Shown here one piece after another: positions 44,437 through 53,225 of a stretch of 64,000 bases of DNA. Location: assembly GCF_014333615.1 (NCBI RefSeq), contig NZ_JACSCY010000006.1, forward strand, positions 1 through 64,000, written 5' to 3'. Source of the stretch: Hymenobacter citatus (GTDB lineage: Bacteria; Bacteroidota; Bacteroidia; Cytophagales; Hymenobacteraceae). Under the pieces are notes generated by a model that did no database searches, was not told the origin of the DNA, and was given only the letters and a program-made list of their open reading frames with translations. Each line of letters starts with the position of its first letter. Position 1 is the stretch's first letter. The translations under genes and the position numbers were made by a program.

Positions 44437-45582
44437 TCATCTCTCCCCACTCGGCCGGGCCAGGTGCGTACCCGTCGCTACTGGCACGCCAAAGTTGGGG
44501 GTGCCGTCGGCATTCCAGGTGAAGCGCTGGGCGCGGGGCGAGCGGAACCCGCCGCAGCCCTGACCGGGCTGGTTGTTGGCGTGGTAGAGAATCCAATCCT
44601 GCTTGCCGTCCGGCGACTTGAAGAAGCTGTTGTGACCGGGCGCATACACGCCGTTCGTGGGGTTAGCCTGAAATACCGGCTCGGGGCTTTTCGTCCAGCT
44701 TTCGGGTTTGGTCAGGTCACTTTTGGCGGAGGCCGTGAGCATGCCCAGCTTGTAGGAGTCGGTCCAGCAGCCACTGGCCGAGTAGATGAGGTAGAGCTTA
44801 TTACCGTGGCTGAGCACCTCGGGGCCTTCGTTCACGTCTACATGGGGCGGGTTGCTGGTGGCGCCCAGGTCGCCATCCTTTTCCCAGGCATAGGTAGGGG
44901 TCGATACCAGCACGCGCGGGCCGTCTACGGTCCAGGGGTTTTTCAGGTGGGCCAGGTAGATGTCCTGGCGGCCGTTCACGTCGCCCTCCCACCCCGACCA
45001 CACCACGTACAACTCCTTGTTGTGCTCGAAGATAGAGCCGTCAATGGCCCACTTGTTGGTGGCATCGGTGAGCTGGCCTTTGTCGGTCCAGGTGCCTTGC
45101 AGGGGGTCGGGCGAGTCGTTTTCGAGCACCCAGAGGCGGTGGGTTTGGTTGTTGCCCGCATCGGCGGCGTAGTACACGTACCACTTGCCGCGTAGGTAGT
45201 GCAGCTCCGGCGCCCAGATTTCGCGGGAGTTGGGGCCAGTGGTAGGGGGCGTCCATACCACGCGCTTCTCGGCCGTACCCAACTGGCTCAATGACTTGGT
45301 TTTCCAGAGCGTGATGTTGCGGCCCGTCGTGTGCGTGTAGTAGTAATAGCCGTCGTGGTAGATGCTCCACGGGTCGGCGCCGGAGGGCAGCAGCGGGTTG
45401 GTGAAGGTAGCCTCCGGTGCCGTAGTTGAGGCAGCAGTATCGGTGGGGGTGGTAGCAGCAGGGCGGGTGCAACTCCCTACCCCACCCAACAGCGTCACGC
45501 TCAGCAACAAGCTGCTCAGCCACCGAGCAGGTGCTACCTTTCTCACTGGAGGGAGCGTACGCAATGAAGTCAACAGAGCCAT
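44437..45582 (-). CDS. Glycoside hydrolase family 43 lipoprotein
   Basis: 381 residues. Lipobox VGSC (Cys near 38), short Thr/Ala linker, GH43 propeller. Catalytic-type residues: Asp in GADPWSIYH, Asp in WAIDGSIF, Glu in NEGPEVLSHG. Close paralogue of the enzymes at 32986 and 46855. Stops and starts with the upstream clan GH-A gene almost touch (three bases), so the two are one operon. It may act on arabinan/galactan-type side chains. Confidence 0.9.
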   Translation of the reverse strand: MALLTSLRTLPPVRKVAPARWLSSLLLSVTLLGGVGSCTRPAATTPTDTAASTTAPEATFTNPLLPSGADPWSIYHDGYYYYTHTTGRNITLWKTKSLSQLGTAEKRVVWTPPTTGPNSREIWAPELHYLRGKWYVYYAADAGNNQTHRLWVLENDSPDPLQGTWTDKGQLTDATNKWAIDGSIFEHNKELYVVWSGWEGDVNGRQDIYLAHLKNPWTVDGPRVLVSTPTYAWEKDGDLGATSNPPHVDVNEGPEVLSHGNKLYLIYSASGCWTDSYKLGMLTASAKSDLTKPESWTKSPEPVFQANPTNGVYAPGHNSFFKSPDGKQDWILYHANNQPGQGCGGFRSPRAQRFTWNADGTPNFGVPVATGTHLARPSGER

Positions 45583-45585
45583 AGC

Positions 45586-46686
45586 TTATTTACCGTTCAG
45601 CTTTTTGATAAGGTCAGCTTCGTCCTGGCGGTAGGGCGTGCCGTCTTTGCGAAACACCTCGTGGAACCACTCAATGGGCTCCGAGCCGTCGGCCAGAGGC
45701 GTATCCCAGGCGTATTTGGTGTTGGTTTTGCCGTCAACCAAGCCCCAGTTGATGGCGCCTACGTTCTCCTTTTTCAGCATGGGCATGGTAGTAGCGAAGC
45801 GACTGTTACGCGGGCGTGCCATGTACTCGGTGCAAATCAGCGGGCGACCGTTGGCTTTCAGCAGCTGCACTACCCGGCGGTGCCAGGCCTCCTCCTCATA
45901 ATCGTGGTAGGTAACCACATCGGAATGGCCGAGCTGAAATGCGTTCAGCTTTTCGAAGTCCCAGTTCCACAGACCAACGCTCAGCGGCTGCGAGGGGTTG
46001 ATTTCGCGGGCCCAGGCAAAGGTATTGCGCAGCAGCGGCAACGAGGCGTCGCCCTTACCGGAGTTGCCGGGCTCGTTGTATAAGTCCCACAGCAAGATGC
46101 GCTTATCGTTAGCAAACGTGCGCACCACGTCCTGCACGTAGGGCTTCAGGGCCATGAAGGTAGCCGAGTCGCGCGAGGCCGGGTCGCCGGGGTCCTGCAC
46201 CCAGCCCGAGTTGTGGATGCCGGTTTTGGGGGCCGGCTGCGTGCCGGGCTGCGAGGTCTTGTTCCAACAGTCATCAAAAAACACGAAAATCGTTTGGATG
46301 TGGTGCTTGTCGGCAATGGCCAGGTAGTCGTTCATCCGCTTCTTGAAGCCTGCCTGGTCTTCTTTCCAGGCCACGCTGTGCAGAAACACGCGCATAGCGT
46401 TGAAGCCAATGCCCTCGGCCCAGCCTAGCTCCTTATCGATGGTAGCCGGGTCGAAGGTGGCGGCCTGCCACATTTCCAGCTGGTTGATGGCCGTGCTGGG
46501 CGTGAAGTTGGCCCCATTTATCCAGGGGTGCTGCTGGTACCAGGCATTGGCCTTGTCGGCCGACCACATCTGGCCGGTGGTGGCCGTAGCCACGGCGCGG
46601 CTTTTGGTCTTGGCTTTCGTTTTCTGCGCCTGCGCGCCGGTGGTCGTCAGCAACGCTAACGACAGGTAGAGCAATAGTTTTTTCAT
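45586..46686 (-). CDS. Clan GH-A glycoside hydrolase (GH5-like)
   Basis: About 366 residues. Signal peptide 1-20, then a TIM-barrel glycosidase: the acid/base Glu in LWDLYNEPGNS and the nucleophile-type Glu in LICTEYMARP, with WGLVDGKTNTKYAW near the end. Such proteins are usually annotated GH5-like or 1,4-beta-xylanase-like; true substrate unknown. Start ATG 46686; the frame is open to 46770 in front. Second gene of the GH43-GHA-GH43 group. Confidence 0.78.
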   Translation of the reverse strand: MKKLLLYLSLALLTTTGAQAQKTKAKTKSRAVATATTGQMWSADKANAWYQQHPWINGANFTPSTAINQLEMWQAATFDPATIDKELGWAEGIGFNAMRVFLHSVAWKEDQAGFKKRMNDYLAIADKHHIQTIFVFFDDCWNKTSQPGTQPAPKTGIHNSGWVQDPGDPASRDSATFMALKPYVQDVVRTFANDKRILLWDLYNEPGNSGKGDASLPLLRNTFAWAREINPSQPLSVGLWNWDFEKLNAFQLGHSDVVTYHDYEEEAWHRRVVQLLKANGRPLICTEYMARPRNSRFATTMPMLKKENVGAINWGLVDGKTNTKYAWDTPLADGSEPIEWFHEVFRKDGTPYRQDEADLIKKLNGK

Positions 46687-46734
46687 GTGTAGGTAGGAAA
46701 GTGGGAAAGATGAAAAACAGAATAGAGACGGCAC

Positions 46735-46844
46735 TGTCATGCTGAGCGGAGCGGAGCGAAGTCGAAGCATCTCGCTTGTTGATGTGAGATACTATCTGTC
46801 GTCAGCACGCGAGATGCTTCGACTTCGCTCCGCTCAGCATGACA
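46735..46844. repeat. Palindromic element, family B
   Basis: TGTCATGCTGAGCGGAGCGG ... CCGCTCAGCATGACA with inner GTCGAAGCATCTCGC and its complement. Lies between the GH43 gene at 46855 and the clan GH-A gene, both on the minus strand. Confidence 0.9.
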
Positions 46845-46854
46845 ATCCCCTACC

Positions 46855-47946
46855 CTACCGGCCCCCAGCCCAACGCAGGGGAGTTTCCAGCGAAACCGGC
46901 ACGCCGAAATCGGGCGAACCGTCGGGGCGCCAGGTGAAGGGTTGCATGCGGGCGCTGCGGCCTTCGCACTTGCCATCGGCCTGGGCCTTGGCGTGGTATA
47001 CCAGCCAGTCGCGGCCATCGGGGGATGTGGCGAAACCGTTGTGTCCGGTGCCCCACACGTGGTTTTCGGGCGAGGGTTTGAACACTGGCTGCGGCGCTTT
47101 GGTCCACGACTCGACGCGAAGCGGGTCCTGACCTTTAGCGGCCGTCAGCATGCCCAGCGAGTAATTATCGTCCCAGCAAGCGCTGGCCGAGTACACGATG
47201 AATAGTTGGCCTTTTTTGCCCGCCAGAAACTCTGGCCCTTCCAGAATCTGCCTACCCCCGCCTTTCTCCCAGGCATAGGTAGGGCGGGCGATAATAGTCT
47301 CTTTGCTTTCGTCGATGGTCCAGGGATTTTGCAGGGGCGCAATGCATAGCACGCTTTGCGGCCCCACGTAGGCCGAGTAGAGAAAATACGGCTTGCCGTT
47401 GTGCTCGAACACCGAGCCATCGAGGCCGGTGTACTTCGTATTCACCCTACCCCTGTCTACCCACTGACCTTGGGTAGGGTCGGCCGAGGCATTTTCCAGC
47501 ACAAACACGTAGCGGTGGTCATCGTCGGGGTGAGCTTTGTCGGCGGCGGTGTAGTAGAGGTACCACTTGCCCTGGAGGTAGTGCAGCTCCGGCGCCCAGA
47601 TCTGGGCGGAGTTGGGGCCGGTGGCCGGCGGAGTCCAGACCGTAATAGGCTGCGCTTTGCCTACCTCGCTGAGCTGTTGGGTTTTCCAGAGCGCGATGCG
47701 GCTGCCGAGCGTATTGGTGTAGTAATAATAGCCGTTGCGCTGGGCCACCCAGGGGTCGGGGCCGTTGGCTTGTAGCGGGTTAGTAAAGGATTGCTGCGCC
47801 CATGCACTTGCTGGTAGCAGTGCTGTTAGTAAGCTTAGTGCTACGCCATACCGAATTGCCCAACCTAGGTGCCGGATAACTGATTTACCGGGTTGGCCGT
47901 GGTAATAAGGTAACTTGGTAGTAGGTCGAACTGGATGATGGACCAT
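46855..47946 (-). CDS. Glycoside hydrolase family 43 protein
   Basis: 363 residues. A long N-terminal region (about 30 residues) precedes a hydrophobic signal ending ASAWAQ. GH43 catalytic-type residues: Asp in GPDPWVAQ, Asp in TGLDGSVF, Glu in LEGPEFLAG. The ATG at 47946 is the only visible start; a LacI-type operator (47947-47958) touches it. It may be the first gene of a group with the clan GH-A enzyme and another GH43, separated by a palindrome. Confidence 0.87.
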   Translation of the reverse strand: MVHHPVRPTTKLPYYHGQPGKSVIRHLGWAIRYGVALSLLTALLPASAWAQQSFTNPLQANGPDPWVAQRNGYYYYTNTLGSRIALWKTQQLSEVGKAQPITVWTPPATGPNSAQIWAPELHYLQGKWYLYYTAADKAHPDDDHRYVFVLENASADPTQGQWVDRGRVNTKYTGLDGSVFEHNGKPYFLYSAYVGPQSVLCIAPLQNPWTIDESKETIIARPTYAWEKGGGRQILEGPEFLAGKKGQLFIVYSASACWDDNYSLGMLTAAKGQDPLRVESWTKAPQPVFKPSPENHVWGTGHNGFATSPDGRDWLVYHAKAQADGKCEGRSARMQPFTWRPDGSPDFGVPVSLETPLRWAGGR

Positions 47947-47958
47947 GCAAACGTTTGT
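47947..47958. promoter_or_regulatory. LacI-type operator touching a GH43 start codon
   Basis: GCAAACGTTTGT, one mismatch from the consensus. It begins at the base directly before the ATG of the minus-strand GH43 gene, so bound regulator would block the leader. Confidence 0.8.
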
Positions 47959-48128
47959 TTGGAAAACAAAAATCGATAGGGTAACAGAACAGTGTAAGAG
48001 CTGTATATGAAAAGCGTTTAATGGATTCTCTTACCACATTGTTATCTACACTTTCTAGAATGCATATTGCTATTTGCGAAATCCTATCCAAGTAAGAATC
48101 CGCAAGCTAACCGACTTTACTCAATGAT

Positions 48129-48140
48129 GCAAACGTTTGC
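48129..48140. promoter_or_regulatory. LacI-type operator before plus-strand GH43 gene
   Basis: Perfect GCAAACGTTTGC flanked by AT and AT. It ends 58 bp before the ATG at 48199. Confidence 0.88.
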
Positions 48141-48198
48141 ATATTTGGCGTAAAATGTGCCTATTTGCTGAGTCTATACAATACTTCCCACCCTACTT

Positions 48199-49269
48199 AT
48201 GCTTTCTCGTCGTCATTTTTTGCAACAATCAGCTGCTGGTTTAACTGCGTTGGCTCTTGCGCACCAACAGGTTATGGGCGCTACCCGCACCTATACTAAC
48301 CCAGTCTACCCCGGCTCCTTCCCCGACCCTTTTGTGCTGCGCCATGGCAAGCGTTACTACGCCTTTGGTACCACCGGCCAGAGCCGCACCGCCGACGGGC
48401 GCATTTTCACCCTGCTCACTTCCGATAATCTGATCGACTGGAAGCCCCAGGGTGGTGCCCTCCTACCCCCATCCGAGGCTGAGGGGGCCGACTTCTGGGC
48501 GCCGGAAGTAGTGGAGCACAACGGTACTTTTTACATGTACTACTCCAAAGGCGGCGGCGCTATTGCTTCCTCTGTGGGCCACCGGCTCTACGTGGCCACC
48601 AGCCAAAAACCCGAAGGCCCCTACCAGCAAGTGGCCCTATTGGACGTGCCCGAAAGCAAGTTCACCATCGACGCCCACGCTTTCCGCGACACCGATGGGC
48701 AATGGTACTTGTTCTACGCCCGCGACTTCACGGACACCGACAACGGCTACCGCCCCGGTACCGGCCTGGCCGTAGACCGCCTCGTGGGCATGACCAAGTT
48801 GGCCGGCGAAAGCCGCACCGTGATGCGCGCCCGCCACGACTGGACGGTGTTCGAGAAAAACCGCACCATGCCGCTCTACGACAACCGCACCTTTGCGGAG
48901 TGGCACACGCTGGAAGGTCCCTTTGTGCGCCGACACAACGGCAAATACTACTGCTTCTACAGCGGCGCCAATTTCCTCACCGACCGCTACGGCGTGGATT
49001 ATTGCGTGGCTGATACCGTGATGGGCCCTTACCAGGATACAGGCTCCGATAAAGGCGCCCGCGTGCTGCACTCCATCCCCGGCAAGGTGCGCGGCCCCGG
49101 CCACCACTCGCATACCATGAGCCCCGATGGTAAAACCGAATACCTCGTGTACCATGCCTGGGACGAGGGCATGAAGGAGCGGCAGCTCTGCATCGACAAG
49201 CTCCTCTGGACCAGTCAAGGCCCACGCTGCCAGGGACCTACCTACACACCCCAGCCAGCGCCCCGCTAG
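48199..49269 (+). CDS. Glycoside hydrolase family 43 protein with Tat signal
   Basis: 356 residues. Twin-arginine signal (SRRHFLQQSAAG), then a GH43 propeller of a type distinct from the other three: Asp in SFPDPFVLRHG, Asp in FTIDAHAFRD, Glu in EWHTLEGPFV. The Tat signal implies export of a folded protein. Likely arabinofuranosidase- or galactosidase-like. Its promoter has a perfect LacI-type operator. The LacI-family gene follows by 135 bp, same direction. Confidence 0.87.
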   Translation: MLSRRHFLQQSAAGLTALALAHQQVMGATRTYTNPVYPGSFPDPFVLRHGKRYYAFGTTGQSRTADGRIFTLLTSDNLIDWKPQGGALLPPSEAEGADFWAPEVVEHNGTFYMYYSKGGGAIASSVGHRLYVATSQKPEGPYQQVALLDVPESKFTIDAHAFRDTDGQWYLFYARDFTDTDNGYRPGTGLAVDRLVGMTKLAGESRTVMRARHDWTVFEKNRTMPLYDNRTFAEWHTLEGPFVRRHNGKYYCFYSGANFLTDRYGVDYCVADTVMGPYQDTGSDKGARVLHSIPGKVRGPGHHSHTMSPDGKTEYLVYHAWDEGMKERQLCIDKLLWTSQGPRCQGPTYTPQPAPR

Positions 49270-49344
49270 CCTCGCCACAGACGCGTACGGCCGGTGCCTT
49301 TGTTGCAGGCACGTGTCTCTTCAAGTTTTTATCGGTAGGAACAC

Positions 49345-49380
49345 GCAACAATTTGCGCAACTTTGCGGCAATTGTTGTGC
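49345..49380. promoter_or_regulatory. Inverted repeat and -7-like box before lacI-type gene
   Basis: GCAACAATT (49345-49353) is mirrored by AATTGTTGTGC (49370-49380). Between them CAACTTTG (49358-49365) resembles the TAnnTTTG box. This may be the regulator's own promoter and a diverged operator. Confidence 0.45.
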
Positions 49381-49404
49381 TTCTTCACATAACATCCCTC
49401 CAAC

Positions 49405-50427
49405 TTGGCCCGCGCAAAAGCCTCCATCACCGACCTGGCCCAGCAGTTGGGCATCTCCGTTTCCACCGTATCTCGGGCGCTCAGCAACCATCCCAGCATC
49501 AGCGACGCTACCAAGCAGCGGGTATGGAAGCTCGCCAAAGAGCTGCACTACCAGCCCAACCACCTCGCGGCCGGCCTGCGCAAGGGTCGCAGCAAGCTGC
49601 TGGGCGTGATTGTGCCGCACATTGATGGGCACTTCTTTACGCTGGTGGTGAAGGGCATTGAGACGGTGGCTACCAAAGCCGGTTTCAACGTGCTCATCTG
49701 CCAGTCGAACGAGGACGTAGCCCACGAGCGCCAGAACATCGAAACCCTGCTGGGGGCGCAGGTAGAAGGCATTCTGGTATCGTTGTCGCGCACCACGCGC
49801 GACTTCCGGCACTTCGAGAAGGTGCAGCGGCAGCAGATTCCGCTGGTATTTTTTGATCGGGTGCTGGATGGACTGGATGTGAGTGCCGTGGTGCTTGACG
49901 ACCGCGCCGGCGGCTACCAGTCCACCAAGCACCTCATCCAGCAAGGGTACCGCCGTATTGCGCACTTTGGCGGCCCGCAGCACCTGAATATCTACAAAGA
50001 CCGGCGCCAGGGCTACCTCGATGCCTTGCGGGAGCACGACCTGCCCGTGGAGGAAGACCTAATCCACATCGGCAACATGAAAATGGAAGATGGCGCAGCT
50101 GGCATTGCGCACCTGCTCGCCCTACCCAACCCACCCGACGCCGTGTTTTCGGCCAGCGACTTTGCGGCCGTAGGGGCCTTGCAGGCGCTCAAGCAGCGCG
50201 GCCTGCGCGTGCCCCAGGACATGGCTCTGGCTGGTTTCAGCAACGAAACCTTCACGTCCCTCACTGAGCCCATGCTCACCACCATCGACCAGCGCTGCGA
50301 ACAAATGGGGCAAGCCGCCGTGCGCCTGTTCCTGGAGATTCTGGCCGAAACCTCCGGCGACTTCTCGCCCCGCCGTGTGGTGCTCCGCCCCGATTTGCTG
50401 GTGCGCAGCTCCTCGCAGCCGATATAA
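49405..50427 (+). CDS. LacI-family transcription regulator
   Basis: 340 residues. N-terminal LacI helix-turn-helix (ITDLAQQLGISVSTVSRALSNH), hinge helix (HLAAGLRKGRS), and a periplasmic-binding-protein-like sensor domain (about 62-335) with LGVIVPHIDGHFF and AGFSNETFTS. The start codon is TTG at 49405; no ATG fits. The hinge Leu and the central CG of GCAAACGTTTGC agree with known LacI-operator geometry. It is the best candidate for the binder of the six sites in this locus. Confidence 0.92.
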   Translation: MARAKASITDLAQQLGISVSTVSRALSNHPSISDATKQRVWKLAKELHYQPNHLAAGLRKGRSKLLGVIVPHIDGHFFTLVVKGIETVATKAGFNVLICQSNEDVAHERQNIETLLGAQVEGILVSLSRTTRDFRHFEKVQRQQIPLVFFDRVLDGLDVSAVVLDDRAGGYQSTKHLIQQGYRRIAHFGGPQHLNIYKDRRQGYLDALREHDLPVEEDLIHIGNMKMEDGAAGIAHLLALPNPPDAVFSASDFAAVGALQALKQRGLRVPQDMALAGFSNETFTSLTEPMLTTIDQRCEQMGQAAVRLFLEILAETSGDFSPRRVVLRPDLLVRSSSQPI

Positions 50428-50523
50428 GAACGGTGTAGAGACGCATACACAACCCGTTAGGCAACCTTCGCGGCACTTTCGCTTCTTTTGCGTCACAATT
50501 CCCTTTCCATCCATTTTTCTCTG

Positions 50524-53010
50524 ATGAACAAAGCCTTCTTGCTGAGCCTGGGTCTGTTTCTGACCGCCGCCACCGTGCAAGCACAAACCCCGGCTACGGC
50601 TACCAGTGTTGCCGAGGCCACGCCCTACCGCGCCACCGCCACCAAGCGCAACGATTTGGTACACACCAAGCTCGACGTACGTTTCGACTATAAAAAGCGC
50701 TACCTCTACGGCAAGGAATGGGTGACGCTGAAGCCCCACGCCTACCCCACCGACTCGCTCCAGCTCGATGCCAAAGGCATGGATATTCAGACCGTAGCGC
50801 TGGTGAATGGTAATGCGAATCAGCCGCTGAAATTCACCTACGACGAGGAATTTCTGCGCATCAACCTGGGCAAAACCGTGCAGCCGGGCACCGACTACAC
50901 CTTGTATATTGAGTACACGGCCAAGCCCGACGAGCTGAAAGTGAAGGGCTCGGCCGCCATTACGGATGCCAAAGGCCTCTACTTCATCAACCCCGACAGC
51001 GCGGTGGCCGGCAAACCCGTGCAAATCTGGACCCAGGGCGAGACGGAAGGCTCCTCGGCGTGGTTCCCTACCATTGACCGGCCCAACCAGAAAACTACGT
51101 CGGAGATTTCGATGACGGTGCCCAGCAAGTACGTGACGCTGAGCAACGGCAAAATGACCGACAGCAAACCCGCCGGCGCCGGCCTCCGCACCGACACCTG
51201 GAAGATGGAGCTGCCCCACTCGCCCTACCTGTTTATGATGGCCGTGGGCGACTTCAAAATTACGCACGACACGTGGCGCGGCAAGCCGGTAGATTATTAC
51301 CTGGAGCCCAAATACGCGCCTTACGCCAAGGAAATCTTCGGCAAGACGCCCGAGATGATGGAGTTCTTCTCGAACCGTCTGGGCGTGGAGTACCCTTGGA
51401 ACAAATACGCCCAGGTGGTAGCCCGCGACTACGTGAGCGGCGCCATGGAAAACACCACCGCTACCCTGCACGGCGAGGCAGTGGCCGGCACGGCCCGCGA
51501 AATGCTCGACCGCCCCTACGGCAGCAGCGAGTCCATTGTAGCGCACGAGCTGTTTCACCAATGGTTTGGCGACTACGTGACGGCCGAAAGCTGGAGCAAC
51601 CTGACTGTGAACGAGTCGTTTGCCGACTTCTCGGAGGCGCTGTGGGCTGAGCACAAGTATGGCAAAGACGCCGCCGATGCGCACCGCTTTGGTTACATCC
51701 GGCGCTACCTCAGCGGCCCCGGCAACGAGGACAAGGACCTCGTGCGCTTCCATTATGCTGATAAAGAGGATATGTTCGACGGCGTGACTTACCAGAAGGG
51801 CGGCGCCATTCTGGATATGCTGCGCACCTACCTCGGCGACGATGTATTCTTCAAGGGCCTGAATAAATACCTCACCGACAACAAGTTCGGCAACGGCGAA
51901 GCGCATCAGCTGCGCCTGGCGCTGGAAGCCGTGTCGGGCCGGGACCTGAACTGGTTCTTCAACCAATGGTATTTCGGGGCGGGAAATCCTGTGGTTACGA
52001 TTGACTACGGTTGGGACGCGGCCAAAAAGCAGCAGAGCGTGACCATCAAGCAAACGCAGGAAGGGCAGAAGTTTATCCTACCCCTCGCCATTGACGTGTA
52101 TGTGAAGGGCAAGGCTGAGCGTCATCAGGTGCTGATGACGGAAGGCACGCAGACGTTCAGCTTCGCCGCCGCCAGCCAGCCTGAGCTGGTGAATGTGGAC
52201 GCGACCAAAATGACGCTGTGGCAGAAAACCGACAACAAGCCGTTCACTTCCTACGTGTACCAGTACCAGCACGCGCCCCTGTACCTCGACCGGCGCGAGG
52301 CGCTGGTAGCGGCCCAAGCGCGTCAGAAGGACGATGCTGCTGCTCGTGCCCTGTTGCTCTCGGCTCTCAACGATAAGTTCTACGGCCTGCGCCTAGCCGC
52401 TGCGCAGTCCCTGGACCTCAAGAATCCGGAGATGCGCAAGAAGGCCGCCGACGCGCTGCGCAAGCAGCTGAACCAGGAAAAAGAAACCGCCGTGCAGGCA
52501 GCCTTGCTCACCGATTTGGCCGTGCTCAACGATAAGCGCGACCAAAAGCTCTACGAGAAGTATCTGGATAATCAGTCGTACAACGTGCAGGGCGCGGCCC
52601 TCAATGGCCTGAGCATGACCAAGCCCACCGTAGCCCTGGACCGTGCCAAAGCCCTGGAAGCCGACAGCCGCGGCGCCCTCACGCAGGCCATTACGGAAGT
52701 GTACGCCAAACAAGGCGATGCCGCCCAATGGCCCTACATCCAAGCCCAATTCGACGACGCGGGCGCCCAGCAGCGCATCAACATGCTCGAGGCAATGGAC
52801 GAGGTGATGGTGCGCACCACCGACCCCGCTATCTTCAATGCCGCCCTCACGCGCGTGAAGGACCTAGGTATCAAGTACAAACAGTATGGCATTGACCGCG
52901 CCGTGCTGGGCCTGCTTGCCGACGTGCAGGAGCGCAAAACCGGCGCTACAGCCACCCAAGCCAAACAGGAAATCGAAAAAGCCGCCCAGGAAATTCAGCA
53001 AGCGAAGTAA
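50524..53010 (+). CDS. M1-family aminopeptidase
   Basis: 828 residues. Signal peptide 1-21. Catalytic zinc motif HELFHQW at 341-347 with the third ligand Glu364 (NESFAD), exopeptidase motif GAMEN at 306-310. C-terminal HEAT-like helical region (about 580-828). Hydrolyses N-terminal residues from peptides in the periplasm. Start ATG 50524; an earlier in-frame start adds 12 residues. A second M1 peptidase of different size is at 54310. Confidence 0.92.
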   Translation: MNKAFLLSLGLFLTAATVQAQTPATATSVAEATPYRATATKRNDLVHTKLDVRFDYKKRYLYGKEWVTLKPHAYPTDSLQLDAKGMDIQTVALVNGNANQPLKFTYDEEFLRINLGKTVQPGTDYTLYIEYTAKPDELKVKGSAAITDAKGLYFINPDSAVAGKPVQIWTQGETEGSSAWFPTIDRPNQKTTSEISMTVPSKYVTLSNGKMTDSKPAGAGLRTDTWKMELPHSPYLFMMAVGDFKITHDTWRGKPVDYYLEPKYAPYAKEIFGKTPEMMEFFSNRLGVEYPWNKYAQVVARDYVSGAMENTTATLHGEAVAGTAREMLDRPYGSSESIVAHELFHQWFGDYVTAESWSNLTVNESFADFSEALWAEHKYGKDAADAHRFGYIRRYLSGPGNEDKDLVRFHYADKEDMFDGVTYQKGGAILDMLRTYLGDDVFFKGLNKYLTDNKFGNGEAHQLRLALEAVSGRDLNWFFNQWYFGAGNPVVTIDYGWDAAKKQQSVTIKQTQEGQKFILPLAIDVYVKGKAERHQVLMTEGTQTFSFAAASQPELVNVDATKMTLWQKTDNKPFTSYVYQYQHAPLYLDRREALVAAQARQKDDAAARALLLSALNDKFYGLRLAAAQSLDLKNPEMRKKAADALRKQLNQEKETAVQAALLTDLAVLNDKRDQKLYEKYLDNQSYNVQGAALNGLSMTKPTVALDRAKALEADSRGALTQAITEVYAKQGDAAQWPYIQAQFDDAGAQQRINMLEAMDEVMVRTTDPAIFNAALTRVKDLGIKYKQYGIDRAVLGLLADVQERKTGATATQAKQEIEKAAQEIQQAK

Positions 53011-53021
53011 GTGGTGAGGTT

Positions 53022-53187
53022 GTGAAGTTGTGAAGTTGTGAAAGAAAAAGCGCCTGTCATCCTGAGCTTGCGAAGGACCTTCTTACGTGTGAACGAGCCG
53101 TTGTTACGCCAGTCGTTCACACGTAAGAAGGTCCTTCGCAAGCTCAGGATGACAGGCGCTTTTTCTTTCACAACTTCACAACTTCAC
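53022..53187. repeat. Extended palindrome, family A with TTGTGAAG flanks
   Basis: Core 53055-53154 has identical GAGCTTGCGAAGG variants in both arms and an extra-long inner stem (TCTTACGTGTGAACGA). The symmetry continues through GAAAGAAAAAGCGCC and out into GTGAAGTTGTGAAG repeats on both sides, starting just after the peptidase stop. Confidence 0.92.
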
Positions 53188-53225
53188 CAGTCTGAACTTT
53201 CTGCCGCCTGGTTGCGTCGGGAGCT

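Noticed and set aside
50122-52053. 643-residue open frame on the minus strand opposite the M1 peptidase and LacI genes
   Set aside because: It spans two genes on the other strand, lacks motifs and has shadow-like composition.
5529-53187. Palindromes as insertion sequences or MITEs
   Set aside because: No transposase gene, no target-site duplication that I can see, and arm variants differ between copies while agreeing within a copy; I call them palindromic elements only.
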